Assembly (NCBI RefSeq): GCF_033723955.1
Contig: NZ_CP137555.1
Coordinates: 1,833,501-1,897,500, forward strand
DNA: 64,000 nt
Direction of reading: 5' to 3'
Source: Microbulbifer pacificus
Lineage (GTDB): Bacteria > Pseudomonadota > Gammaproteobacteria > Pseudomonadales > Cellvibrionaceae
The position numbers and the translations under genes were made by a program. The notes under the pieces were generated by a model that saw only the letters and a list, made by a program, of their open reading frames with translations, searched no databases and was not told where the DNA came from. Of this stretch, positions 26,884 through 34,625 are shown in pieces (the first letter of the stretch is position 1; each line of letters starts with the position of its first letter).

Positions 26884-27621
26884 TCAGGGCATTGCGAAAC
26901 GCTGGCGGGCGGCGCTCATTTCACGGCGAGCCTGCTCCAGCGCTTCCGCTTCGGTGGCATCCAGCAGCTGTTGTACCACGCGCTGCAGATGGTCGCGCAT
27001 GGCATTGCGCGCGCCCTCAGGATCGCGCTTCTTGATGGCCTCGAGAATACGTCGATGCTCTTCAATCCGGGGCTTGGAGCCCACCTGACGTACTTTTTCC
27101 AGGATACGCGCGGATACGGAAGAGTTGTTGCGCAGCTTCCACAGGTGATCACACACGGAAACCACGGCATCGTTGTGGGTACAGCGGGCGATATGCAGGT
27201 GGAACTTTTCGTCTGCCACTTCGGCGTTGGAGTCAGAGGCGTTCTCCTCCACCATCTCTTCCAGGATACCTTCCAGCTCCTTGATTTCCGCATCAGACAT
27301 TTCGCGGGCGGCGAGGCCAGCGGCCTCCCCTTCGAACATCATGCGGGCCTGCAGGATCTCAAACGCGCCGATATCACTTTCGCCCGCAGAGAATGCGCTG
27401 GCTTCGGTATCGGTCACATAAACGCCGGAGCCGCCTTTCACTTCCACACAACCGGCGAGCTCAAGGGCGATAATGGCCTCGCGCACGGTGGGACGACTCA
27501 CTTCAAAGCGCTCCGCCAGCTTGCGCTCAGCGGGCAAACGGGTACCCGCCGGATAGTCACCGGCGGCGATGGCGGCGGCCAGTTTTTCGGCCACTTGTTG
27601 GTAAAGTCTGGCACCCTGCAT
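26884..27621 (-). CDS. GntR-family regulator, FadR/ExuR-UxuR subfamily, of the pectin locus
   Basis: This 245-residue DNA-binding protein begins at the ATG at 27621, nine bases after AGGAG; a longer upstream frame has no domain content. Residues ~1-75 form the GntR winged helix (LPAERKLAERFEVSRPTVREAIIALELAGCVEVKGGSGVYV), and the rest is an all-helical FCD ligand domain (FEILQARMMFEGEAAGLAA, FHLHIARCTHNDAVVSV, EEHRRILEAIKKRDPEGA). FCD proteins of this type, such as ExuR and UxuR, are usually repressors released by uronate-pathway metabolites. The TGGTnnnACCA motif recurring before seven local units is the operator form expected for this subfamily. It is divergent from uxaA and ends at its own terminator. 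Confidence 0.92.
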   Translation of the reverse strand: MQGARLYQQVAEKLAAAIAAGDYPAGTRLPAERKLAERFEVSRPTVREAIIALELAGCVEVKGGSGVYVTDTEASAFSAGESDIGAFEILQARMMFEGEAAGLAAREMSDAEIKELEGILEEMVEENASDSNAEVADEKFHLHIARCTHNDAVVSVCDHLWKLRNNSSVSARILEKVRQVGSKPRIEEHRRILEAIKKRDPEGARNAMRDHLQRVVQQLLDATEAEALEQARREMSAARQRFAMP

Positions 27622-27812
27622 CAGACCAATCTCCTGCGCTAATGCTGCGTCTGTTCTTTTGTTTGTGTGCTTCTGGCAATGGACTCGCGCATACATACCC
27701 CGCGCTGCCATCCCCACACTCATCTTTAATATTACCCAGCTGGTGCCAGCGGCAGAAACCTGCCTGACCCATCCGGATTTCCCGCTTTGCTGACCGAATT
27801 TCGCGAACACGG

Positions 27813-27828
27813 TACTTATATATAAGTA
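27813..27828. promoter_or_regulatory. 16-bp palindrome in the gntR-uxaA intergenic region
   Basis: TACTTATATATAAGTA is perfectly self-complementary and AT-rich. It could supply -10 elements for gntR, uxaA or both, or be a further operator. It does not match TGGTnnnACCA. Confidence 0.35.
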
Positions 27829-27893
27829 GCGGATACATTTCGGCGCAGTTTAGCAGAAGGGGTTTAGCCACCACAACACGGGAATCCGGCCCA

Positions 27894-27937
27894 CAGTCTT
27901 ACCAAAACCTACTATGCTCCAGATTGCGGCCTTACCA
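27894..27937. promoter_or_regulatory. Candidate GntR operators upstream of uxaA
   Basis: CAGTCTTACCA (27894-27904) and CGGCCTTACCA (27927-27937) each match six of eight constrained positions, with a strong right half-site CTTACCAA/CTTACCAAT. They lie 70-113 bp before uxaA. Individually weak, they gain weight from the shared context. Confidence 0.4.
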
Positions 27938-28006
27938 ATATAGTGTTAGATTGCAACCAATCATAACGACAACTGACCGCCAGTCCGTTAGCGGAGTCAG
28001 GACAAG

Positions 28007-29530
28007 ATGGATCTCATACATATACATTCAGACGATAACGTCGCCGTCAGCAAGGCCCCCCTGCCTGCCGGTACGCTGGTGAACTGGAGCGGCAGCATGC
28101 TGCCCCTGCTCACCGATGTGCCCGCCATGCACAAGGTCTGCGTGCGCGCTATTGCCGCGGGTGAGGCGGTGATCAAGTACGGGCAGGTTATCGGCTTTGC
28201 GCGGGAGAATATTGCTCCCGGCACCCATGTGCACGAGTACAACATGGAAGCGGGCAACCACCAGGTTGCGCACGAGTTCTGTAAGGACTACGTACCCACA
28301 ACTCTGATCCCGGAAAATGAGCGTGCGACCTTTATGGGTTACCGCCGTGCCAGTGGCAAGGCCGGCACACGCAATTACCTCGCGGTTGTATCCACCGTAA
28401 ACTGTTCCGTTACCGTATCCCGCGCTATCGCTGCCCACTTCCGCGACAGCGGCAAACTGCGTGATTTCCCGAATATCGACGGCATTGTGGCGCTGGGCCA
28501 CGACAGCGGCTGTGGTATGTCCACGTCCGGCGAAGGTTATCAGACCCTGCTACGGACCTTGCACGGTCACATTGTTCACCCGAACTTTGCCGGCGTTCTG
28601 CTGATCGGCCTCGGTTGTGAGGCGATGCAGATCACCAGCCTGATGCGTGAAACCGGCCTGCAGGAAGGCGACCATTTCCAGGTAATGACCATTCAGGGTC
28701 TGGGTGGCACGCGCGCTGCAATCGAGGCGGGTATCGAACGACTGACCTCAATGTTGCCAGCCGCCAATGCCTGTGTGCGCGAACCGATCCCCGCTTCCGA
28801 GCTGACCCTGGCGGTACAGTGCGGCGGCAGCGACGCCTACTCCGGTATTACCGCGAATGCGGGCCTGGGTGCAGCAGCGGATATCCTGGTGCGTCAGGGC
28901 GGCACCGTTATTTATTCAGAAACCCCGGAAATTTACGGTGCAGAGCATCTGCTGACCCGCCGTGCGGCGAGTCCGGAAGTTGCGCAGAAGCTGGTAGACC
29001 GTATCAAGTGGTGGGAGCACTACACCGAGATCAATGGTGTGGAGCTGAACAACAACCCGTCACCGGGTAACAAGGCCGGCGGTCTAACCACCATTGCGGA
29101 AAAATCCCTGGGGGCGCAGGCGAAAGGCGGCACTAGCGCGCTGCAGGATGTTTACCTGTACGCTGAGCAGGTGCGCAAGAAAGGCCTGGTATTCATGGAC
29201 AGCCCCGGTTTCGACCCGGTTTCCGTCACCGGCCAGGTGGCGAGCGGTGCAAATGTAGTGTGCTTTACTACCGGTCGCGGTTCGGCGTTCGGTGGCAAGC
29301 CGGTGCCGAGCATCAAGCTGGCGAGTAACTCGAATCTGTTCGAGCGCATGCGTGAAGATATGGATGTCGACTGCGGTGGCATTCTGGACAAGCGCTACAG
29401 TGTTGCCGAGTGCGGCGAGATGATTTTCCAGCACATTCTGGCGATCGCTTCTGGCGAGCAGAGTGCCAGTGAGAAACTCGATTACGGTGATAATGAGTTT
29501 TTGCCCTGGCATATTGGGGCTGTTGTTTAA
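28007..29530 (+). CDS. uxaA: Altronate dehydratase
   Basis: UxaA dehydrates D-altronate to 2-keto-3-deoxygluconate (KDG), the entry to KdgK. The 507-residue protein carries the N-terminal SAF-like domain (MDLIHIHSDDNVAV to HEYNMEAG) and the C-terminal iron-dependent catalytic region (FMGYRRASGKAGTRNYLAV, VALGHDSGCGMSTSGEGY, GCEAMQI, QCGGSDAYSGITANAGLGAA, AEKSLGAQAKGGTSALQDV, DSPGFDPVSVTGQVASGANVVCFTTGRGS). Conserved Cys residues in these motifs fit the Fe-binding family. AGGA lies before the ATG. It is divergent from the local GntR gene and ends at a strong terminator. Confidence 0.97.
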   Translation: MDLIHIHSDDNVAVSKAPLPAGTLVNWSGSMLPLLTDVPAMHKVCVRAIAAGEAVIKYGQVIGFARENIAPGTHVHEYNMEAGNHQVAHEFCKDYVPTTLIPENERATFMGYRRASGKAGTRNYLAVVSTVNCSVTVSRAIAAHFRDSGKLRDFPNIDGIVALGHDSGCGMSTSGEGYQTLLRTLHGHIVHPNFAGVLLIGLGCEAMQITSLMRETGLQEGDHFQVMTIQGLGGTRAAIEAGIERLTSMLPAANACVREPIPASELTLAVQCGGSDAYSGITANAGLGAAADILVRQGGTVIYSETPEIYGAEHLLTRRAASPEVAQKLVDRIKWWEHYTEINGVELNNNPSPGNKAGGLTTIAEKSLGAQAKGGTSALQDVYLYAEQVRKKGLVFMDSPGFDPVSVTGQVASGANVVCFTTGRGSAFGGKPVPSIKLASNSNLFERMREDMDVDCGGILDKRYSVAECGEMIFQHILAIASGEQSASEKLDYGDNEFLPWHIGAVV

Positions 29531-29544
29531 GCTCCCTTTTGCCT

Positions 29545-29574
29545 CAAAAAAACCGGCCTTGTGCCGGTTTTTTT
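29545..29574. terminator. Bidirectional terminator after uxaA
   Basis: A perfect stem (AAAAAACCGGC / GCCGGTTTTTT, loop CTTGT) with A and T flanks lies 15 bp past the uxaA stop and closes the pectin locus. Confidence 0.85.
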
Positions 29575-29615
29575 GTTTCTGGGATTTTGGAGTTTCGTGG
29601 TTTGGAAGCAGGCCC

Positions 29616-29741
29616 GGTGGCGGCGAGGCAGCGCGTATCTGTTTTCAAAACCGAGCTAGGCGCCCCCCCTCAACCCATCCATGGGGGCTGCGTCGCAAAC
29701 GTCCCTGTTTGCGACGCTTTTGAAAACAGATCCCCGCCACC
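29616..29741. repeat. REP-like double-hairpin element, copy 1 (reverse orientation)
   Basis: Outer arms (GGTGGCGG...ATCTGTTTTCAAAA at 29616-29650 and TTTTGAAAACAGAT...CCGCCACC at 29718-29741) enclose an inner 11-bp perfect hairpin (GCGTCGCAAAC / GTTTGCGACGC, 29690-29717, loop GTCCCT). The inner hairpin abuts the right arm here but the left arm in copies 2 and 3, so this copy is inverted. Its spacer differs from theirs. Confidence 0.7.
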
Positions 29742-29781
29742 TCCCTTCGCTTCGAATTTTTCTACTTCGTAAGCTGCTCGA

Positions 29782-29958
29782 TTAATCGTGCTTTGCGGGT
29801 GCCTTGCTGAGCAGCACAAGTACCAAGGTAGCCAGCGGGCCGAAAATCAGGCTCAGAATCCACCAAATTAATCCACTGCGATTTTTGCCCTGTGCCAAAC
29901 CGGCATTAATCAACGAGAGCGTACCCCACCCCACCAGCCACTCCCTCGACTGAATCAT
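29782..29958 (-). CDS. Small hypothetical membrane protein
   Basis: This 58-residue product starts at the ATG at 29958, nine bases after GGAAGAG. It has a short N-terminus (MIQSREWLVGWG), a Lys/Arg/Ser turn (AQGKNRSG) and a hydrophobic segment (IWWILSLIFGPLATLVLVLL), so one or two membrane passes are likely. The much longer frame upstream (to 30375) runs through REP element copy 2 and antisense to pepB, and was rejected. It sits between two inverted REP-like elements. Function unknown. Confidence 0.55.
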   Translation of the reverse strand: MIQSREWLVGWGTLSLINAGLAQGKNRSGLIWWILSLIFGPLATLVLVLLSKAPAKHD

Positions 29959-30021
29959 CACCTGATACTCTTCCACGCCAAATTCCTCGCTGCCAAATAA
30001 AACGCAAACCCTTGAATTGAA

Positions 30022-30133
30022 GGTGGAGTGCCGGGGGCGGGTTTTCAGGAGCGTCGCAAACAGGGATGTTTGCGACGCAGCGTACAGGGACGTATTCACA
30101 GCGGTCCTGAAAACCCGCCCCCGGTGCTCCACC
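30022..30133. repeat. REP-like double-hairpin element, copy 2
   Basis: The outer 29-nt arms (30022-30050 and 30105-30133) match at 27 positions. The inner 12-bp hairpin GCGTCGCAAACA / TGTTTGCGACGC (30051-30078, loop GGGA) abuts the left arm. A 26-nt spacer (30079-30104) is 25/26 identical to that in copy 3. Confidence 0.8.
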
Positions 30134-30166
30134 GCCACAGCCTTAGCTAATTGGTTACCCCGAAAC

Positions 30167-31456
30167 TCAATTGTCCAACAGGAATCGGGCAATAGTACGA
30201 ACGCCGTGCCCCTTGGCTCCCTGCGCCCACTGGTCATTCGGCGAGGGTAAGTAAGAACCGGAAAGATCGATGTGCACCCAGCCGCGCCCGTCGTCGCGTA
30301 CAAACTTGGCGAGGAACGCCGCTGCGGTGGAAGCACCCGGGCTGCCATCCACGCCCACGTTGGCAATCTCCGCAAAGCCGGAGGGAATCTGCTCCATGTG
30401 GAATTTTTCCAGCGGCAGGCGCCAGGCCTTTTCGTTTTCCAGCTTGGCCGCAGACAGCACTTTCTCGGCCATCTCGTCCTCGAAACTCATCACCGAGTTG
30501 TAATCCCGACCCACCGCCATTTTCGCCGCACCGGTGAGGGTAGCGGCATCGAGAATGTAGCGCGGGTTCTGCTCGCTCGCGGCGATAAGACCGTCTGCCA
30601 GTACCAGTCGTCCTTCCGCATCGGTATTCAGAATTTCTGCCGTCACGCCGTTTTTGTAGCGGATGATATCGCCCAGCTTGAACGCGTTGCCGGAAACCAG
30701 GTTTTCCGCGCAGCAGAGATAGAGCTTCACGCGTTTTTTAAGGCCGCGGGCGATAGCGAGCGCCAGGCCACCGGTAACCATCGCCGCGCCGCCCATATCG
30801 GATTTCATGTGCGCCATGCCGGCGGAAGGTTTGATGCTGTAGCCACCGGAATCAAAGGTGATGCCCTTGCCCACCAGGCAGATATCCACAGGAGCATCTT
30901 CTTTGCCCGTCGGGTTGTAGTCCAGCTGTAGCATGGCACCGCCGCGCACGCTGCCGCGGCCAACGTTGTGGATGCCCATAAAGCCCTCCTCAACCAGCTC
31001 GTCACCAGAGAGGATCCGGTATTCCACAGCATAAGGGGCGAGCTTTTGCAGCATGTCCGCGGCGCTTTCGGCGAGTGCGCGCGGGAAGACATTTTCCGGA
31101 GTGCCGTTGGTGATTTCACGTACCCACAGGCTGGCCGCCTTGCGCGCTTCCAGTTCTTTCAGTTCTTCGCCATCGCCAACACCCCAGTCCAGGGTGCTCT
31201 TGCGGTTCGGGTTGTAATAGCCGGCCCAGAAGGCCCAGCGAGTTTCCAGGTCCCAGTTACCCCCAACCAGAGCAACTGCAGTTACCCCCATGCCGTCCAG
31301 ACGGCGGGCGCCGCGCTGCACTGCGACCAGTTTGCCGCCGGTGGCCTCGGTAGCGTGAATCCGGGCTTCGCTGTCGCTGAAGCTCAACAGGGCGTTCTTG
31401 CCCCAGTGTTCCGCCGCCGCGGTGGTTTCCAGCTTTACCTGCATCGCTGTTGTCAT
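30167..31456 (-). CDS. pepB: Aminopeptidase B (peptidase family M17)
   Basis: This 429-residue cytosolic leucyl-aminopeptidase-family enzyme removes N-terminal residues from small peptides; E. coli PepB has a similar length. The family signature NTDAEGRL and the metal-binding region LVGKGITFDSGGYSIKPSAGMAHMKSDMGGAA are intact. The ATG at 31456 has AAGGTG six bases upstream and is preferred over the upstream alternative at 31510. It ends next to REP element copy 2. Confidence 0.93.
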   Translation of the reverse strand: MTTAMQVKLETTAAAEHWGKNALLSFSDSEARIHATEATGGKLVAVQRGARRLDGMGVTAVALVGGNWDLETRWAFWAGYYNPNRKSTLDWGVGDGEELKELEARKAASLWVREITNGTPENVFPRALAESAADMLQKLAPYAVEYRILSGDELVEEGFMGIHNVGRGSVRGGAMLQLDYNPTGKEDAPVDICLVGKGITFDSGGYSIKPSAGMAHMKSDMGGAAMVTGGLALAIARGLKKRVKLYLCCAENLVSGNAFKLGDIIRYKNGVTAEILNTDAEGRLVLADGLIAASEQNPRYILDAATLTGAAKMAVGRDYNSVMSFEDEMAEKVLSAAKLENEKAWRLPLEKFHMEQIPSGFAEIANVGVDGSPGASTAAAFLAKFVRDDGRGWVHIDLSGSYLPSPNDQWAQGAKGHGVRTIARFLLDN

Positions 31457-31610
31457 CTGTACACCTTTTATAAAAAAACCGGTTGCCCGAGAAAGAGACA
31501 CAAGCAACACAATATTGGGTCAGTCTAGCAGCCTGCAAGTGTTGGTTTGCGCGCGGCGGCGGTGTGCCGATACACTGCGGGAGCTGAAAATAACGACAAG
31601 GATGTAGAAA

Positions 31611-33050
31611 ATGGGCAACGCCTGCCACTACCACTCCGGTGCGGATGCCATCTGGCAATGCTCCGGCTGCAGCAAGGAATACTGCGGCGAATGCGTACCG
31701 GGTTCTGTGGATAACTATTACAAATCCACCCCCAAGTGCGTGCTGTGCAACCAGCGCTTGAACAACGTGGGCGCGAGCAACAAGGCCCGCCCCTTTTGGC
31801 AGATGGCCTCATTCTATTTCCGCTATGCGCTCTCCAGCGGGCCGCTCATGGTTTCCGCCATCTGTGCAGTGGCAGCCATCGCCATGACCGGCTTGGGCTG
31901 GTTGTCGATTTTTGTGCTGGTGGCGATGCTCGCGGTAGTGATTCGCTACAACCTGCTGGTCATCGAGAAACTCGCCGGCGGCCAGCTTGAGGCCCCCACC
32001 TTTGGCGACGCCCAGGACGGTCGCAGTGCGGCCATCTTCGTCAAGGTCATCGGCATGATTCTGGTAGCCGGCGGCGTCGGCATGCTGTTTGCCGGGCTGG
32101 GTGAAGGTGCCGTGCAGGTATATTCCATCATCCTTTCGCTGCTGGCACCGGCGGCAATGATCGTGCTGGCCCTGGAGCACAGCATGCGCGCGGCAGTAAA
32201 TCCGCTCAAGCTGCTGCAGTTCACCCTGATCATCGGCTGGCCCTACTGGCTGCTGTGGCTATCCACCAGCGCGGTATCCGCGGCGCCAGCCTACCTGTTG
32301 CCGGTAGTGGCCGGGAAGTTGCCCGCGTGGATGCTGCTGCCGCTGCTGGCCTTTGTCACCAGTTATTTCTCCATCGTCACCAGCGCCATGATGGGCTACA
32401 TCTGCCTGACCCGGCAGCAGAAGCTGGGTGTGATTGCGCAGGTGTACGACGATGAGTTTATGGAAGAGAGCGAGTTCGACCGCCGCAAGGCGCTGGCGAA
32501 CGCCAGTATCCTGCTGCGCGAAGGCCGCGGCGAGGAGGCGCGCAAGACTCTGGTGAATGTGCTGCGCCAGCAACCGGACGATATCGCGCTGAACGAGCGC
32601 TACTTCCGCCTGCTACTCGCCATCGACGATCGCAAAGCGCTGCGTGAGCTGGGTCCACACCTGCTGGAGCGGTTCATCAAGCTGAACCAGGCGCACAAGG
32701 CCGCTGAACTGTACCTTGCCACGGCCAGTGCGGTGGGCACGCCCGCCATCGACAAATCCCTGTTGCGCCACCAGCTCGCCGAGGCACTCTACCGCCAGCG
32801 CCAGTTCAAACCGGCGCTGGCACTGGTGAACAACCTGCACAAGGAAGACCCGAACTACACACGACTGGACAGCGCCTATTTACTGCTGGCCAAGATCTAT
32901 ATGGATGGATTCAACCGCACCGACAACAGCCGCGCGCTACTGGCGTTTGTGGAAAAGAAATTCCCCAACAGTGCGGTGATCGGTGAAGTGCGCCAGCTGC
33001 AGGGGATTCTCGCCGCAGAGCAGCGGGCGCAGCCTGTACCGGGGCGGTAG
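31611..33050 (+). CDS. Membrane protein with N-terminal B-box-like zinc finger and C-terminal TPR-like region
   Basis: This 479-residue protein of unknown function has a Cys/His cluster in residues 5-47 (CHYHS, WQCSGCSKEYCGECV, CVLCNQ) resembling a B-box or RING-like zinc finger. Around residues 70-270 lie about six transmembrane segments. From ~280 to the end is a soluble helical region with TPR-like helices (RKALANASILLREGRGEEARKTLVNVLRQQPDD; LAEALYRQRQFKPALALVNNLHKEDP). This architecture suggests a membrane-bound scaffold. The downstream gene is a convergent rhomboid protease, also with a helical tail, with only 36 bp between the stops. Confidence 0.8.
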   Translation: MGNACHYHSGADAIWQCSGCSKEYCGECVPGSVDNYYKSTPKCVLCNQRLNNVGASNKARPFWQMASFYFRYALSSGPLMVSAICAVAAIAMTGLGWLSIFVLVAMLAVVIRYNLLVIEKLAGGQLEAPTFGDAQDGRSAAIFVKVIGMILVAGGVGMLFAGLGEGAVQVYSIILSLLAPAAMIVLALEHSMRAAVNPLKLLQFTLIIGWPYWLLWLSTSAVSAAPAYLLPVVAGKLPAWMLLPLLAFVTSYFSIVTSAMMGYICLTRQQKLGVIAQVYDDEFMEESEFDRRKALANASILLREGRGEEARKTLVNVLRQQPDDIALNERYFRLLLAIDDRKALRELGPHLLERFIKLNQAHKAAELYLATASAVGTPAIDKSLLRHQLAEALYRQRQFKPALALVNNLHKEDPNYTRLDSAYLLLAKIYMDGFNRTDNSRALLAFVEKKFPNSAVIGEVRQLQGILAAEQRAQPVPGR

Positions 33051-33086
33051 TCGGCAGGTAGTCCGGGGCCAAAGACAGATCGACAA

Positions 33087-34493
33087 TTAAACCGCAGTGG
33101 GCTGCAGGGTGCGGGCAAAGTCGAGCGCCCTGCGTGCCCGCTCCTCGTCGCCACAGCGGCGGTAGTGCTCCACCAGGCCGTTGGCGAGACGCGCCATCAG
33201 AGGATGGCGATACGCCTTTTCCTGCAGGCGCAGCAACAGGGTTTCCACCAGCTCCCAGCGTTTTTCCGCGGCGGCGCGCTGGGCGATCACCAGGCACACC
33301 CCCAGATTCAGCGCCCGCGGCACCTTCACTTTCTGCAGATAATCCTCGACGCCCTGAGCCACCGGAGCAAAGTCCTGTCCCGGCTGTTTGGCCAGTGCGA
33401 ACAGTGCCAGCCAGGCCCGGTGGTGCGCCTCGCTCTCCGGCGTCAGCGCGGTGAGTTCAATGGACTTGTAGATCAACGGCAGGGAATCGGGGTGCTGGCG
33501 CTGGGCGCTGGCCGCTGCCTGACTGGCTTCCAGCAGCTTGCCACTGTTCTGCAGGGATTCGATGCGCGCGAGCGCCATTTGCGCCGGTGTCGGCGGCAGA
33601 TCCTCTTCCACGTGGATCTCACGGCTCGGGCGCAGGCGGATCAGCAGCAGAGTGCAGGCAAAGCCCGCCACCAGTCCGCCAAAATGGGCCCAGTAGGCGA
33701 TGTTGTCGTTGCCAAAGAAGTACCCGAACACTTCCTTGCCCAGCCACAGCGGCAGTACCAACAGCGCCGGCGCGGTGAACTCCCCAAACACAAACCCAAG
33801 GGTATAGAAAAAGCGCAGCCGGCGGATTCCGTACACCGCCACGAACATGCCCATCACCGCCGACACCGCGCCGGAGGCGCCGATCACCGGCATCAGGCTG
33901 CCCGCTTCCACCCCCATGTGCAGGGCCGCGGCGGCGAGCCCGCCAAGCAGGTACAGCCCGATAAACCAGGCGGCGCCCAGGGCGAGCTCCACCGACAGGC
34001 CAAACAGCAACAGGAACACCATGTTCCCCAGCAGGTGCTCCCAGCCGCCGTGCAGGAACATATGCCCGAACAGGCCCTTCAAGGTGGGATTCGCCGGCGT
34101 CAGGCCGTAGGCAAAATTAGACAGGCTATCGCGCTGCTCGGCGAACTGTTGCCGCTGCTGTAGCCAGGACTTCTGCCCCTCCGCTTCCAGCTGTGGCACC
34201 AGCCAATTGTGGAACTCCCGGCTCCACAGCAGCTGCTCGTAGATGAACTCCTCACCCGCGCCCTGGGCCAGAGTGCGCCACTCCGGCTTTTGCTCATCGA
34301 CGAATTCGTAGAAGCTCGCCTCCTCCAGTCCGGGCAGGTCGCTGGCGAAGTAATACTCCTCAGCGACCTGCCAGCGGGCCTCGTCGCCACTCTGGTAGAG
34401 GACGAACACCAGCAGGTTGACAAGAACCAGGGCAAAACACACCAGCGGCGGTCTGCGCCAGTCGGGCCTGTTCTGGATGGGAATGATGAGCAA
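33087..34493 (-). CDS. Rhomboid-family intramembrane serine protease with C-terminal helical repeat region
   Basis: The membrane core shows the rhomboid motifs GHMFLHGGWEHLLGNM, the catalytic serine in IGASGAVSAVMGMF (Ser207) and the histidine in YWAHFGGLVAGF (His270). It would cleave membrane proteins within the bilayer. About 100 charged residues are inserted after the first transmembrane helix, and a ~170-residue helical, TPR-like tail follows the core. No ATG opens the frame. The TTG at 34493 (AGG seven bases upstream; LIIPIQNRPDWRRPPLV just after) is preferred to the TTG at 34553. Substrates cannot be predicted. Confidence 0.85.
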   Translation of the reverse strand: MLIIPIQNRPDWRRPPLVCFALVLVNLLVFVLYQSGDEARWQVAEEYYFASDLPGLEEASFYEFVDEQKPEWRTLAQGAGEEFIYEQLLWSREFHNWLVPQLEAEGQKSWLQQRQQFAEQRDSLSNFAYGLTPANPTLKGLFGHMFLHGGWEHLLGNMVFLLLFGLSVELALGAAWFIGLYLLGGLAAAALHMGVEAGSLMPVIGASGAVSAVMGMFVAVYGIRRLRFFYTLGFVFGEFTAPALLVLPLWLGKEVFGYFFGNDNIAYWAHFGGLVAGFACTLLLIRLRPSREIHVEEDLPPTPAQMALARIESLQNSGKLLEASQAAASAQRQHPDSLPLIYKSIELTALTPESEAHHRAWLALFALAKQPGQDFAPVAQGVEDYLQKVKVPRALNLGVCLVIAQRAAAEKRWELVETLLLRLQEKAYRHPLMARLANGLVEHYRRCGDEERARRALDFARTLQPTAV

Positions 34494-34625
34494 GGGCAGA
34501 CCTGTGGTTGGCGGTTGATTGATCAGGTTGTTCAGAATACAGGGACTGCGCAATAAGGCCAGTCCAGCGCACCTTCAGCTTGATGCAAATCATGAAAAAT
34601 GCGCCAAAGGCTGGCTTCCACCGCA

